A stretch of 52,368 nucleotides of DNA, taken from contig JARYME010000006.1 of the NCBI GenBank assembly GCA_029907315.1, forward strand, positions 1 through 52,368, given 5' to 3'. Made by a program: the position numbers and the translations under genes. Shown here piece by piece: positions 1 through 10,156 of the stretch. The DNA comes from Armatimonadota bacterium (GTDB taxonomy: Bacteria > Armatimonadota > UBA5829). The notes beneath the pieces are model-generated. The model searched no databases. It was given only the letters and a program-made list of their open reading frames with translations, and was not told where the DNA came from. The stretch's first letter is position 1. Each line of letters opens with the position of its first letter.

Positions 1-391
1 GATCGATGTTTGCGAGGAAAACGTACTTTGAGGATCTGTACTCCGTGGGGAGCCTGGGTCTGAAGTCTTCGAAGACGTTTAGCTCAGTCCTTATGGTTTG
101 TGCGTTGTTCAGGTCTTCGTGGTATGCGCCTTTCCAATGAAATGTCTTTTTCCCCGGCACGATTTGCAGTCCGCGTGTGTCAACACCGCGCGATCTGAGA
201 AATGCCAGATGTTCTTCCGGGAAGTCGTCTCCGACAACACCAACCAAGCGGACAGGTGCAAAGAAGCTAGCAGCTACTGAAGAATACACTGCCGCACCAC
301 CTAATGCCCGCTCGACCCTGCCAGCAGGAGTCTCTACCGAGTCAAGGGCGACACTTCCCACGATCAAAACGCAGTTGGCTTCACCAGTCAA
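1..391 (-). CDS. PfkB-family carbohydrate/nucleoside kinase, N-terminal part (cut by window edge)
   Basis: The reverse strand is open from a TTG at 391 to the window edge, giving about 130 residues; the ORF track misses it. It reads VGSVALDSVETPAG, then GGAAVYSSVAASFFAPVRLV and VGDDFPEEH. This is the N-terminal substrate-binding half of the PfkB/ribokinase fold, including the Gly-Gly pair that contacts the sugar. The ATP-site half lies outside the window. The TTG is chosen because a GGAGG sits about ten bases upstream and a stop codon precedes it in frame. It is the last visible gene of the minus-strand operon with wecG-like, ahcY, nucleotidyltransferase and aminotransferase genes. The substrate cannot be read from this part: sugar kinase is the safe call, and an adenosine-kinase-like role next to ahcY is only an inference. 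Confidence 0.8.
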   Translation of the reverse strand, partial: MTGEANCVLIVGSVALDSVETPAGRVERALGGAAVYSSVAASFFAPVRLVGVVGDDFPEEHLAFLRSRGVDTRGLQIVPGKKTFHWKGAYHEDLNNAQTIRTELNVFEDFRPRLPTEYRSSKYVFLANID

Positions 392-477
392 TTCTCAGCG
401 ACCTCCACCGCGATAACGCTGTTGGCCCGGCAAACTGTCTGCCGAACGTCTTCTGCCGTGCGAGCGCCGGCCGGATG

Positions 478-1257
478 CTATTTGTTGCTCCAGCACCTTT
501 TTACTTTTTCAGATAGAACCAGGAACAGAAACTTCGGCAGCGTCGCAACCTTTGATATCTTGCGAGGGTTTTGGATGAGTCTGTATAACCATTCAAGCCC
601 GTGCCGCTGCATCCACATTGGAGCTCTTTTTACTCGACCGGACAATACGTCCAGGGTGCCTCCTACGCCCATTGCTGTACAGGTGCCGAGTTCATTTAGG
701 TGTTGGTGAATGAACTTTTCCTGTCTCGGAATTCCCATTCCGACAAGCAGTATCTTGGCTCCGGACGATCTTATGGCGCGCACTATCTCCGGTTCTAGGT
801 CGGCGCCAAAGTAACCGTGGTGGGTTCCGGCAATCACAAGCTCGGGAAACTGTTCCTTCAGCCGCGCGGCAGCTTGATCCGCGACTCCGGGTTCGCCGCC
901 GAGTAAGTAGACGGGAAATCCTTCGCGCGCAGCAATTCGACAGATTTCCACACTTAGGTCTGCACCGCTGACTCGTTCCTTGATTGGCTTGCCCACAAGT
1001 CGAGCGCCTAGGAGGATTCCGAAACTGTCGGGGGTGACCAAATCTGCCTCGCTGATAGCCTTGCGCAGCTCAGGGTCTTTCTGAGCAAGTACGACCATCG
1101 ACGAATCGGCAGTAACCACCATATGCGGTTTGTCACTCTTGACGAAATCCAGAATGATCGCGACCGCGGTCGGCATGTCGACGCAATGAACAGCAACGCC
1201 CGCCAGTGTGACGACGGGCAGCCGATCCGAACTTAACTGACCATCTACACAAGACAT
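478..1257 (-). CDS. WecG/TagA/CpsF-family glycosyltransferase
   Basis: The family transfers N-acetylmannosamine-type sugars from a UDP donor to a polyprenyl-diphosphate-linked acceptor at the inner face of the membrane. The protein has the family blocks in order: the TADSSMVV region followed by VTPDSFGILLG and ERVSGADL, a Rossmann-like stretch VYLLGGEPGVADQAA, then VGMGIPRQEKFI and the C-terminal RAPMWMQRHGLEWLYRL. Length is about 259 residues from ATG 1257, normal for the family. The ORF track starts it at a TTG (1308) inside the end of ahcY, and another TTG lies at 1278. No start has a convincing ribosome site, so coupling to ahcY translation is likely. It points to synthesis of a surface glycan or teichoic-acid-like polymer; the exact sugar is unknown. 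Confidence 0.85.
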   Translation of the reverse strand: MSCVDGQLSSDRLPVVTLAGVAVHCVDMPTAVAIILDFVKSDKPHMVVTADSSMVVLAQKDPELRKAISEADLVTPDSFGILLGARLVGKPIKERVSGADLSVEICRIAAREGFPVYLLGGEPGVADQAAARLKEQFPELVIAGTHHGYFGADLEPEIVRAIRSSGAKILLVGMGIPRQEKFIHQHLNELGTCTAMGVGGTLDVLSGRVKRAPMWMQRHGLEWLYRLIQNPRKISKVATLPKFLFLVLSEKVKRCWSNK

Positions 1258-1289
1258 TCTGTCGAATGCCGCACGCAACGCGCAGATCC

Positions 1290-2570
<1,281 letters not shown>

Positions 2571-2640
2571 TCAGGAAACGGAGCTTCGGCTTGGGAGCTT
2601 GCAAGCTGCCGATTTGTGTTGCGCACAGGACTCCCAGCGA

Positions 2641-3702
2641 TCAATTCGCTGATGAGTTTGTATTCGAACGACGCACGGGGTCGACGATGACACCATCGAA
2701 AACTGCAGCAGACGATTTGACGCTGCACTTCTGAGCTACTACACAGCGTTCCAGCATAGTACCCCGCATAACACACGCGCCGTGCCACAGAATGCTTTGC
2801 TTTACCACAGCGCCTTCTTCCAACACACAATCATCCGCCAGCACGGAGTACTCGAGCAGCCGTGCTCCCTTTTCGATCCTGCAGTTATTGCCGATGACAA
2901 CAGGATATCCTATTTCTGCACTCGGGTCAATTTCGACATTCTCTCCCATCCAGACGTATTTGCGCACTTCAGGAACGGGTATCTTGATGTCTACTCGACC
3001 GTTCATAGCGTCGATATGGGCTTCGCGGTATTTCCGGAGGTTACCTACGTCTTTCCAATAGCTGGACGTTAGGTACCCGAAGAATCTTCTTTTTTGCTCC
3101 AGCAGCATGGGAAACAGATCGTTGCCAAACCCGTAGTGCACGCCTTTCGGTATAAGCTCGAATATGTCGCGGCTGAACACATACACACCGGTATTTGCCG
3201 AGTTCGAGAATATAACTTCTCCCTTTGGTTTCTCTAGAAACCGGGTGATGCGACCGCGGTCGTTCATAAGGGCGATTCCGTATTCGGATGGGTCGTCCAC
3301 CAGCGACAGGGCGATTGTAGCGATAGCTTTCTTTTCTTTGTGAAACTGCACTAGGCGAGTGAGATCCATGTCAACCAGATCATCACCGCCTACAACCACA
3401 AAGGTGTCCTCATCGAAGAAGTCTTCGCACCGTTTCAGGCTGCCGGCATCGCCCCAGAGGCGGTCTTCGGGTGAGTAGTGAATCCGCACTCCCCATCGTT
3501 CGCCGCTGCCGAAGTGGGCTTGGATCTGGTCTCCGAGGTAGTGAAGGTTGACGATGATGTCTTTTATGCCGTTTCTGGCGAGCATCTCAACTATGTGCTC
3601 CATAACGGGTTTGTTGACTATGGGGACCATAGGCTTGGGAATGTTTCTAGTAAGCGGGTCCAACCTCGATCCGACCCCGGCAGCCAAAATCATTGCTTTC
3701 AT
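2641..3702 (-). CDS. sugar-1-phosphate nucleotidyltransferase with left-handed beta-helix tail
   Basis: Couples a sugar 1-phosphate to a nucleoside triphosphate to make an activated sugar. The N-terminal Rossmann-like domain opens MKAMILAAGVGSRLDPLT followed by IPKPMVPI, the classic pyrophosphorylase signature. A VVVGGDDLVDMDL segment is in the position of the metal-binding Asp, and FLEKPKG is also typical. From about residue 240 there are hexapeptide-like repeats (IGNNCRIEKGARL, SVLADDCVLEEGAVV) forming a left-handed beta-helix. This layout matches bacterial mannose-1-phosphate guanylyltransferase or glucose-1-phosphate thymidylyl/uridylyltransferase relatives, and the sugar and base cannot be decided by eye. 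It follows the DegT aminotransferase by 47 bases, so both probably serve one surface sugar pathway. Confidence 0.9.
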   Translation of the reverse strand: MKAMILAAGVGSRLDPLTRNIPKPMVPIVNKPVMEHIVEMLARNGIKDIIVNLHYLGDQIQAHFGSGERWGVRIHYSPEDRLWGDAGSLKRCEDFFDEDTFVVVGGDDLVDMDLTRLVQFHKEKKAIATIALSLVDDPSEYGIALMNDRGRITRFLEKPKGEVIFSNSANTGVYVFSRDIFELIPKGVHYGFGNDLFPMLLEQKRRFFGYLTSSYWKDVGNLRKYREAHIDAMNGRVDIKIPVPEVRKYVWMGENVEIDPSAEIGYPVVIGNNCRIEKGARLLEYSVLADDCVLEEGAVVKQSILWHGACVMRGTMLERCVVAQKCSVKSSAAVFDGVIVDPVRRSNTNSSAN

Positions 3703-3749
3703 AGCTTGCTACACCTTGTCGGCAGTATATCTTTCTTTGTTGTCTTTCG

Positions 3750-4862
3750 TTAGTCACTGAGCTCCTGGACGCATTTTCGTACTGCTTCAGCTACCTGTTC
3801 CCGCTGTGATGTCGTTAGCTCTGGAAAAACAGGCAGACTTAGTACTTCCCTGGCTGCTTTTTCAGCTTCGGGAAAGTCACCTTCCTTGTATCCCAATCGA
3901 GCATAAGCCTTCTGCACGTGTAACGGGCTGGGATAAAACACAGCAGACCCGACGCCCATCTCCGCAAGCCGTGCTTTAAGCTCGTCTCGCTTTGGAAAGC
4001 GGATGGTGAATTGATGATACGTGTGATAATTGTCGGCTTTGGTGACCGGAAGCTGCAGAGGTAGGTCTTGGAACGCCTCCATGTAATAAGCCGCGTTGGC
4101 AGAGCGCGCCGCATTCCAGGCGTCAAGATAGCTCAACTTTACGCGCAGTATTGCCGCCTGTATCTCATCCAGCCTGCTGCAGTAGCCTACGTACTGGTAC
4201 GAATAAGCACCATCCTGGCCGTGGAAACGCAGCGACTTCGCACGCTCACACAGATTGGGATCGTTCGTCAATACCATGCCGCCATCGCCGCAGGCGCCGA
4301 GGTTTTTCGTGGGGTAGAAACTCAGAGTTGTCGCGTCTCCGAATGCTCCAATACCTTTGCCTTTGTGCCTTGCCCCAATGGCTTGAGCGCCGTCTGCGAC
4401 AAGCATCAGACCGTACTTCTTTGCTATTTGTTCGAGCCGCTCCATCTGAGCGCACTGCCCGTAAAGATGAACCGGCAGAATAGCTTTTGTCCGTTCGGTT
4501 ATCGCTTGCTCAACTAGGTTCGGATCAAGGTTGTAGTCTAAGGGGTCTATGTCCACGTAGACCGGCTTGGCGCCTACGATCATTATTGCTTCCGTTGTGG
4601 CGACGAATGTGAACGGTGTTGTGACTACCTCATCGCCTGGTCCCACCCCGGCTGCTGCTAGTGCCACTACTATTGCGTCAGTGCCGGAGTTTACTGCTAT
4701 CCCAAATCGAGATTCACAGACAGCGGGAATTTCTTCCTCTAACGCGCTAACGTTCGGTCCCAAAATGAATTGTCCGCTCTCGAGTACCGACTCAATTGCG
4801 GACGCAATCTCAGTCTTCAGCGCATCGATCTGCGCTTTTGGGTTTGCCATAGGTATAGCCAA
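3750..4862 (-). CDS. DegT/DnrJ/EryC1/StrS family PLP-dependent sugar aminotransferase
   Basis: The family transaminates keto-sugar nucleotides, or in some members dehydrates them, to make amino-sugars for surface polysaccharides. The Schiff-base lysine is in TLSFYPTKNLGACGDGGM. The N-terminal GPNVSALEEEI, NSGTDAI and DPNLVEQAI segments and the HYHTYHQFTIR block are all typical. About 370 residues is normal. The track starts it at GTG 4880, but a TTG at 4862 has GGAAGGAG eight bases upstream and gives MAIPMANPKAQ, the usual family opening, so I prefer it. ATG 4850 is a third option. It is the first gene of the minus-strand operon behind the promoter at 4916-4945. Confidence 0.93.
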   Translation of the reverse strand: MAIPMANPKAQIDALKTEIASAIESVLESGQFILGPNVSALEEEIPAVCESRFGIAVNSGTDAIVVALAAAGVGPGDEVVTTPFTFVATTEAIMIVGAKPVYVDIDPLDYNLDPNLVEQAITERTKAILPVHLYGQCAQMERLEQIAKKYGLMLVADGAQAIGARHKGKGIGAFGDATTLSFYPTKNLGACGDGGMVLTNDPNLCERAKSLRFHGQDGAYSYQYVGYCSRLDEIQAAILRVKLSYLDAWNAARSANAAYYMEAFQDLPLQLPVTKADNYHTYHQFTIRFPKRDELKARLAEMGVGSAVFYPSPLHVQKAYARLGYKEGDFPEAEKAAREVLSLPVFPELTTSQREQVAEAVRKCVQELSD

Positions 4863-4915
4863 CGGCGTTGCTCCTTCCACGCGCTTTGGTCTACACGGTT
4901 CGAATACCGCGCAGT

Positions 4916-4945
4916 ATTATGCTGTGTTTTGGCTGGATCTGTCAA
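4916..4945 (-). promoter_or_regulatory. sigma70-type promoter of the DegT-ahcY-wecG operon
   Basis: On the reverse strand TTGACA (4945-4940) is followed after 18 bases by CATAAT (4921-4916). Start of transcription would be near 4909, about 45 bases before the preferred TTG start. This is the only consensus-quality promoter I find for the five minus-strand genes. The same 250-base divergent gap should also hold the promoter for the plus-strand isomerase gene, where I see only a poor candidate. Confidence 0.7.
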
Positions 4946-5113
4946 ATGCGCTTGTCGGTTCCGGCAAACTTTCCCGTTTTGGGCAGTTGGCAGTCGATAC
5001 TCGAATTTATGCTTGACCGGCGGTTTTCCGCGAACATATCATGCGATTGAGTTGGTCGGCCACTGCGAAGACGGCGGCCGCGCGAGCAGTACGTTTGCCC
5101 GGAGGTTGAGTGA

Positions 5114-5818
5114 ATGAAAAGGTCCACCGTAAACAGGTACATTGAGATAGCCAAGAAAGCGTTTGCCGCGGCTGGGTTGCACTTGCCACCGTTCGCTTAT
5201 TGGACTGTCGAGGATTGGAAAAACAAGGGTCCAGAGGTTGATGAGATACGTCTTGCGCAGTTGGGTTGGGACGTCACGGATTTTGGGTCCGGCCGGTTTG
5301 AAGAATACGGGCGAACGCTGTTTACGCTACGCAACGGCTATCGGATGGATGGTTCCTATAACAAAACCTACGGCGAAAAGTTTATCCTCAACCCGCCTGG
5401 TCAGCGGGCCCCTCTTCACTTCCATCGCAGCAAAATGGAAGACATAATCAATCGCGGCGGCGGCAAGGTATTTATTCGGTTGTACGCGTCGACCCCCGAC
5501 GGAAAATGTTCGGAAGAGCCTTTCTCAGTAAGCATAGACGGGGTAAAGCACGAACTCGAGGCGGGCTCTGTGGTCTGTCTCGAACCGGGACAGAGCATCT
5601 ACATATACCCGGGCCTCATTCACCAGTTTTGGGGCGAGGGCGGTTTCGAGATTGACGGCGTCTGCTACACGGTTAGCGGCGAGGTAAGCTCAATCTGCGA
5701 CGATTGGCACGACAACTGTTTTTTGGAACCAATGGAGCGTTTTCCGAAGATAGAGGAGGACGAACCGCGCGTGCACTACTTGTGTCACGAGTATCCGCCA
5801 GCCGGAATGAATGCTTAG
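5114..5818 (+). CDS. D-lyxose/D-mannose ketol-isomerase (cupin family)
   Basis: Family enzymes interconvert D-lyxose with D-xylulose and D-mannose with D-fructose using a divalent metal in a cupin barrel. The 234-residue protein has the metal ligands in LHFHRSKMEDIINRGGG (two His and a Glu) and a further His in YPGLIHQFWGEGG. The GEKFILNPPGQRAPLHFH context and the FLEPMERFPKIEEDEP tail are characteristic of the D-lyxose isomerase group rather than general cupins. ATG 5114 is preceded by GGAGG at 5101-5105, eight bases away. The gene stands alone between divergent and convergent neighbours. With the GH130 gene and the nucleotidyltransferase it hints at mannose use, which is an inference. Confidence 0.88.
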   Translation: MKRSTVNRYIEIAKKAFAAAGLHLPPFAYWTVEDWKNKGPEVDEIRLAQLGWDVTDFGSGRFEEYGRTLFTLRNGYRMDGSYNKTYGEKFILNPPGQRAPLHFHRSKMEDIINRGGGKVFIRLYASTPDGKCSEEPFSVSIDGVKHELEAGSVVCLEPGQSIYIYPGLIHQFWGEGGFEIDGVCYTVSGEVSSICDDWHDNCFLEPMERFPKIEEDEPRVHYLCHEYPPAGMNA

Positions 5819-5890
5819 CTTTCCTTGCTGGAGCTTCCATTTCTCGTTCCGCGGCGCTGAACAAATGTGCTGTCATTGCGGAAAGTAAGC

Positions 5891-6652
5891 TTATTCGCGT
5901 AGGCGGATGCACAGATCGCCCAGCATCTCCGCGAGTATGTCGTTGGTTGGGTAACCATGACCCAAGTGTTGAATAAAACCTTCAGCGGCGGCTCGTCCCA
6001 CCAATTGTCCCTGAGCTTGAGCGTTGTGTCTCATCTCTTCGATGTATGCATCCATCTTGTGGTGGTGCCGAAGCCATTCCCGCTGTGATTCATGGCAGGC
6101 GAGCATTTGCTCCTTGACGTCCATAACACTGGAAATGTCGACGACGTTCGTGAGTGGTAGCGGCCTGCCGAATATGTCTACAAGTCCCATTGCGTTCCAG
6201 TAGTACAGGTGGGGCACTCCTGAAGTAGTCTCATGCGCAGACTGTGAGTCACAGTTCGGCACAGGGGCCAAGAAACACGCATTGCGCACAAGCCTAGACA
6301 TCTCTTCGTGGTCGACCATATAATCCGTCGGAGGATGTGTAAATACGATAGTCGGGTCTACTTCCCTGAGCACTCGGTATGTTATCTTGCGGTACCACGA
6401 ATCGTATTGTATTTCGCCATCGTGCCCGCCGGCGTAGTGGAAGCGGGCTCCTATTATCTTGGCAGACTTGGCATTTTCAGCCAGCCGCTTTCGCCTGATC
6501 TCGTATTCGGAGAGGGATGCCGACCCGTATTCTCCGCCTGCCATTACGGCGATGTGGATTTCGTGTCCTCGCTGCGCGAGAAGCGCAAGAGTTCCTGCGC
6601 ATTGGAATTCGACGTCGTCAGGATGAGCACCGAAAGCCAGTACCCTAGCCAA
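5891..6652 (-). CDS. PIG-L/LmbE family zinc deacetylase (BshB-like)
   Basis: Removes the N-acetyl group from GlcNAc-type substrates, as in bacillithiol, mycothiol and GPI biosynthesis. The zinc motif FGAHPDDVE lies near the N-terminus. The second motif HPPTDYMVDHEE supplies the remaining His ligand and the conserved Asp/His pair. MAGGEYGS and ENAKSAKIIGARFHYAG are typical of the bacterial LmbE group. The track starts it at GTG 6661, but GGAGG lies directly against that codon. TTG 6652, eight bases after GGAGG, gives MARVLAFGAHPDD (253 residues) and is the better start. A bacillithiol role (BshB1) is possible but no bshA or bshC is in the window. Confidence 0.88.
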   Translation of the reverse strand: MARVLAFGAHPDDVEFQCAGTLALLAQRGHEIHIAVMAGGEYGSASLSEYEIRRKRLAENAKSAKIIGARFHYAGGHDGEIQYDSWYRKITYRVLREVDPTIVFTHPPTDYMVDHEEMSRLVRNACFLAPVPNCDSQSAHETTSGVPHLYYWNAMGLVDIFGRPLPLTNVVDISSVMDVKEQMLACHESQREWLRHHHKMDAYIEEMRHNAQAQGQLVGRAAAEGFIQHLGHGYPTNDILAEMLGDLCIRLRE

Positions 6653-6741
6653 TGTCTGCACCTCCGCGAGGTTTTGTTCTTGTTCTTCTCCTCATTTCCT
6701 CGATATGACGTCGTAAACCTGCTTTTGATGTGCGGTTGCTG

Positions 6742-6770
6742 TTGTGCCTGTCGGATCAAGTTGAAATAAT
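6742..6770 (+). promoter_or_regulatory. possible ftsY promoter
   Basis: TTGTGC, a 17-base spacer and AATAAT lie in the divergent gap between the PIG-L gene and ftsY, about 120 bases before the chosen ftsY ATG. The -35 is weak and the -10 is five of six. No other good candidate is visible in this gap. Confidence 0.35.
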
Positions 6771-6892
6771 CGTGAGTGCAACGTAGGTATTTCGAGGCAG
6801 TAAGTCGAATTCGGCTAATCGGAGTAGGCAGTCCGTGTCACAGCGGCGATTGTCTAGCGGAAGTTGTTTTTATACGGAGGTTGGGCGCGTCG

Positions 6893-7777
6893 ATGCGCAT
6901 TCTCAAAGGTCTTTTCAGTAAGGTTGATCAACTGCTCACTGGCAGGCGTCCAGTGGACGACGAGCTTTTCGACGAATTGGAAGACACCCTGATACAAGCA
7001 GATTTGAGCGTGAGAACGGCAGCCAAGCTTGTAGACGCCCTCCGGCAGCAGTCGAGAAGTAAGCGCCTGCATGAAGTGGAGGAGATTAAGGAGTGTCTCA
7101 AAAGTCTCCTCAAAGAGATCTTAGTGTCCAACGGGGATCAACGTATCAAGCAGCCGTCGCAAAAGCCTTCCGTATATCTATTTGTCGGCGTGAACGGTGT
7201 TGGCAAGACGACTACAATAGCCAAGCTTGCTCATCGCTTCAAGAACCAGGGCTTTCGAGTTCTCCTTTCTGCTGCGGATACGTTTCGGGCAGCTGCTGTC
7301 GACCAGATGGAGATTTGGGCGAACAGGGTAGGCGTCGACATCGTGAAACACCGTCCAGGTGCAGACCCGGGCGCTGTCGTCTTCGACTCCATTCAGGCGG
7401 CTGCCGCTCGCGGAATCGATGCTGTATTGATAGATACTGCCGGCAGACTGCACACGAAGAGCAACCTGATGCAGGAGCTGGCAAAAGTGGGCCGCATCTG
7501 TCGCAAAGCGTTGGACAGGGATCCCGACGAAACTATACTGGTGTTGGACGCAACAACGGGTCAGAATGCGGTAAACCAAGCTCGCGAATTCACGGCAGCC
7601 GTTCCAGTTACTGGCATAGCGCTGGCGAAACTCGACGGAACCGCGAAAGGCGGTATTGTGGTGACGATCAAAGATGAGCTTGGTCTGCCTATCAAGCTTG
7701 TGGCGACCGGCGAACAACTTGATGATTTGGATGACTTCGATGCTGAGGAATTCGTGGATGCTCTTTTCGAGGATTGA
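6893..7777 (+). CDS. ftsY: signal recognition particle receptor FtsY
   Basis: SRP-family GTPase that docks Ffh-ribosome complexes at the membrane for co-translational insertion. The N domain (about residues 1-85) is a helical bundle beginning [15 protein letters not shown]. The G domain has G1 [15 protein letters not shown], the insertion box with [15 protein letters not shown]3 [26 protein letters not shown] and [13 protein letters not shown]. There is no acidic A domain, common outside proteobacteria. The track begins at GTG 6776, but ATG 6893 has ACGGAGG twelve bases upstream and gives the usual 294-residue protein. A GT2 gene follows 73 bases later. Confidence 0.97.
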   Translation: MRILKGLFSKVDQLLTGRRPVDDELFDELEDTLIQADLSVRTAAKLVDALRQQSRSKRLHEVEEIKECLKSLLKEILVSNGDQRIKQPSQKPSVYLFVGVNGVGKTTTIAKLAHRFKNQGFRVLLSAADTFRAAAVDQMEIWANRVGVDIVKHRPGADPGAVVFDSIQAAAARGIDAVLIDTAGRLHTKSNLMQELAKVGRICRKALDRDPDETILVLDATTGQNAVNQAREFTAAVPVTGIALAKLDGTAKGGIVVTIKDELGLPIKLVATGEQLDDLDDFDAEEFVDALFED

Positions 7778-7850
7778 GCAATATGTATCCCACAGCTGAT
7801 GGGGCTGAACACGGGTCCTGCTCGGCGAAGGGGTGCTTCGGAGTTGCGGT

Positions 7851-8567
7851 GTGGACAAACCTTACCTTAGCCTCATAATTCCTGCTTACAACGAGCAGCA
7901 GCGAATCGGGCAAACATTGTCGGCAGTCGCGCAGTATCTCGACCAAACCGGCTGGACATACGAGATTATAGCTGTAAATGACGGCAGCACGGATAAAACC
8001 CACGAGCTTATGTTGGAGGCAGCGGCGAATCTGGATTCGCTGAGGATTATCAGCTATCAGCCTAATCACGGAAAGGGATACGCAGTTCGACAAGGGGTTT
8101 TTGCGTCTCGGGGTGAGTATGTCGGTTTCTCCGACGCCGACTTGTCCGCTCCAATAGACGAACTTCCGAAATTGTTTGCTGCGATGGAAAAAGGCTATGA
8201 CGTGGCCGTTGGTTCGAGAGCAGTTAAGGGAGCCCAAATAGAGACTCATCAACCTTTGTATAGGGAGCTGGGTGGAAAAGCTCTCAATCTTGTGATACGA
8301 CTTCTGGCGGTTCCGGGCATTCACGACACGCAGTGCGGATTTAAGCTGTTCAGGGGTGATGTTGCCCGGAGGATTTTTAGTCTGTGTTTCGTTGACGGCT
8401 GGAGCTTCGACGTGGAAGTGCTCTATTTGGCTAGACGACTTGGTTACAAGGTCGCGGAGATCCCTGTGCGGTGGTCACACGCAGCCGATTCAAAAATCAG
8501 GCCCTTTCGCGCCGGCTTGCAGCTCTTGTGGGATATAGTCCGCATCCGCACGCGACATCGCTTCTGA
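7851..8567 (+). CDS. GT2 glycosyltransferase, dolichyl/polyprenyl-phosphate glucosyl- or mannosyltransferase type
   Basis: Family members move a sugar from a nucleotide donor onto a polyprenyl phosphate at the cytoplasmic membrane face. The protein opens YLSLIIPAYNEQQRIGQTL, has VNDGSTDKT, the acidic metal site GFSDADLSAPIDELPKL, GSRAVKGA, and the acceptor-side HDTQCGFKLFRGDVARRIF typical of the ALG5/DPM1-like group. No transmembrane segment or GtrA fusion is seen in its 238 residues. The track start is GTG 7833; GTG 7851 gives MDKPYLSLIIP with a CGGAG seven bases upstream and is preferred. The donor sugar is not readable. Confidence 0.9.
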   Translation: MDKPYLSLIIPAYNEQQRIGQTLSAVAQYLDQTGWTYEIIAVNDGSTDKTHELMLEAAANLDSLRIISYQPNHGKGYAVRQGVFASRGEYVGFSDADLSAPIDELPKLFAAMEKGYDVAVGSRAVKGAQIETHQPLYRELGGKALNLVIRLLAVPGIHDTQCGFKLFRGDVARRIFSLCFVDGWSFDVEVLYLARRLGYKVAEIPVRWSHAADSKIRPFRAGLQLLWDIVRIRTRHRF

Positions 8568-8651
8568 TTCGTACTTGCAAAGCAGGTTCTTTGTGTCGGT
8601 TGAGCCGTGCGCATCGCACCGACCGAACTCCACCACTAAGGCGCTCAAGAG

Positions 8652-8681
8652 TTGACTTCTGACAGCGGTTGAGTTTATAAT
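8652..8681 (+). promoter_or_regulatory. near-consensus promoter upstream of gdhA
   Basis: TTGACT at 8652-8657, an 18-base spacer and a perfect TATAAT at 8676-8681. Transcription should start near 8688, about 155 bases before the gdhA ATG and before an intrinsic terminator. Confidence 0.85.
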
Positions 8682-8687
8682 CGCAAT

Positions 8688-8776
8688 GCAACGACGTTGT
8701 TGCAAATTCCGATAAGCGAAGCGGCTTCTTGGGCATCGAGGCCCCTGCTGCACAATATGGCGGCGGGGGCCTTTTT
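8688..8776 (+). ncRNA. gdhA leader or small RNA ending in an intrinsic terminator
   Basis: From the expected transcription start the RNA begins with a hairpin TGCAAC-GACGTT-GTTGCA (8687-8704). A weaker AAGC/GCTT hairpin follows (8714-8727), then the terminator stem at 8740-8771 and a U run. A short GGGC/GCCC pairing (8731-8744) would trap the 5' arm of the terminator and so could act as an anti-terminator. Two readings are possible: an attenuated gdhA leader, or an independent RNA of about 89 bases. I do not recognise a known riboswitch class. Confidence 0.5.
8740..8776 (+). terminator. intrinsic terminator ahead of gdhA
   Basis: Twelve consecutive pairs (GGCCCCTGCTGC with GCGGCGGGGGCC, two of them G-U), an eight-base loop and then TTTTT. 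It lies downstream of a promoter and 66 bases before the gdhA ATG, so it can control gdhA as well as end the preceding transcript. Confidence 0.85.
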
Positions 8777-8842
8777 GCATGCCGGGATGATTCCTGGGAA
8801 ACTTGAACTCAAGAAATATTGGTTGTAAGGAGGAATTTTGCT

Positions 8843-10111
8843 ATGAGTAATTGTTCGTCTGGCGCAGCACAGGCAAACCCATTTGCAATTGCACAGGCGC
8901 AACTGGACAAAGCTGCAGCCAAGATTGGGCTGGACCCTTCAGTTCACGCGGTCTTGCGAGAGCCGATGAGGGAACTCCACGTGTCTCTGCCAGTGCGTAT
9001 GGACGATGGTACCGTCAGGGTGTTCAAGGGTTTCAGAGTACAGTATAACGATGCTCGCGGCCCGAACAAGGGTGGCATAAGGTTTCATCCTGACGAGACC
9101 ATCGACACCGTGCGAGCGCTGGCTGCGTGGATGACGTGGAAGTGCGCAGTGGTCGACATTCCGCTCGGCGGTGGAAAAGGTGGAGTCGTATGCAATCCCA
9201 AAGAGATGTCGGAGGCTGAGCTCGAACGCCTGAGCCGTGCTTACATCGACCAAGTGGGACGCATTCTCGGGCCTGAAAAAGATATACCGGCGCCGGACGT
9301 GTACACGACTCCGCAGATAATGGCGTGGATGATGGACGAGTACTGCAAGATAACGGGCTATCATGCGCCGGGAGTTATTACGGGCAAGCCGCTTGCTGTG
9401 GGCGGTTCCGAAGGGCGAGGGGACGCAACAGCCCGCGGCGGGGCATATACGGTGCGCGAGGCCGCCAAGCACTTGGGTATCGATCTTACAAAATCCACGT
9501 GTGCAATTCAGGGGTTCGGCAACGCAGGACAGTACGCAGCCCTGTTGTTCTCGAGCCTACTTGGCTGCAAGATAGTGGCAGTCAGTGATACCAAAGGGGG
9601 TATATATGACGCGAGCGGCCTCGATCCCCAGAAGGTAGTTGAGCATAAACAAGCTACGGGCTCTGTAGTGGGATTTCCCGGTGCGCGTCAGATCTCGAAC
9701 GAGGAGCTGCTGGAGTTGGAGGTCGACGTTCTTGTTCCTGCGGCCCTCGAAGGCGTGATTACGGAACACAACGCGCCCAATATCAAGGCCAAGATCATCT
9801 GTGAACTTGCCAACGGACCAACGACGCCGGAAGCCGACGAGATCCTCTACCAGAGGGGTGTGTTCGTTATCCCGGACTTCCTGGCCAATGCCGGTGGCGT
9901 GACCGTGTCGTATTTTGAGTGGGTGCAGAACCTAATGAACTACTATTGGGAAGAAGAAGAAGTCCACGCCAAACTCGACAAGAAGATGACCAAGGCTTTC
10001 GCCGATGTGCTATCAGCTTCCTTGGAGCACAAAGTGGATATGCGCACGGCGGCGTACATTGTTGCTATTCAGCGCGTGGCGGAAGCTATGAAGTTGAGAG
10101 GTTGGGTCTAA
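8843..10111 (+). CDS. gdhA: glutamate dehydrogenase (Glu/Leu/Phe/Val dehydrogenase family)
   Basis: Interconverts glutamate with 2-oxoglutarate and ammonia in the cytoplasm. The N-terminal catalytic domain carries [20 protein letters not shown], the substrate Lys motif [13 protein letters not shown] and the DIPAPDVYT segment with the catalytic Asp. The C-terminal Rossmann domain begins [13 protein letters not shown], followed by [12 protein letters not shown] and [15 protein letters not shown]. At 422 residues it is the hexameric clostridial/thermophile type. ATG 8843 is chosen over 8819 because TAAGGAGG lies nine bases before it. Coenzyme preference is not certain from the sequence. Expression probably depends on read-through of the upstream terminator, since I see no good promoter between terminator and ribosome site. 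Confidence 0.96.
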   Translation: MSNCSSGAAQANPFAIAQAQLDKAAAKIGLDPSVHAVLREPMRELHVSLPVRMDDGTVRVFKGFRVQYNDARGPNKGGIRFHPDETIDTVRALAAWMTWKCAVVDIPLGGGKGGVVCNPKEMSEAELERLSRAYIDQVGRILGPEKDIPAPDVYTTPQIMAWMMDEYCKITGYHAPGVITGKPLAVGGSEGRGDATARGGAYTVREAAKHLGIDLTKSTCAIQGFGNAGQYAALLFSSLLGCKIVAVSDTKGGIYDASGLDPQKVVEHKQATGSVVGFPGARQISNEELLELEVDVLVPAALEGVITEHNAPNIKAKIICELANGPTTPEADEILYQRGVFVIPDFLANAGGVTVSYFEWVQNLMNYYWEEEEVHAKLDKKMTKAFADVLSASLEHKVDMRTAAYIVAIQRVAEAMKLRGWV

Positions 10112-10132
10112 AACACCCTGATCTCGGATTTG

Positions 10133-10156
10133 AAGGGGCCCTTCGGGGCCCTTTTT
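10133..10156 (+). terminator. intrinsic terminator of gdhA
   Basis: AAGGGGCCC, a UUCG tetraloop closed by C-G, then GGGCCCTTT with the T run to 10156. It begins about 20 bases after the gdhA stop. Confidence 0.93.

Noticed and set aside
4986-5010. Plus-strand promoter for the lyxose isomerase gene (TTGGCA...TATGCT)
   Set aside because: The spacer is only 15 bases and the -10 is weak.
8675-8902. Minus-strand ORF across the gdhA leader
   Set aside because: It runs through the terminator hairpin and into gdhA with no domain resemblance.
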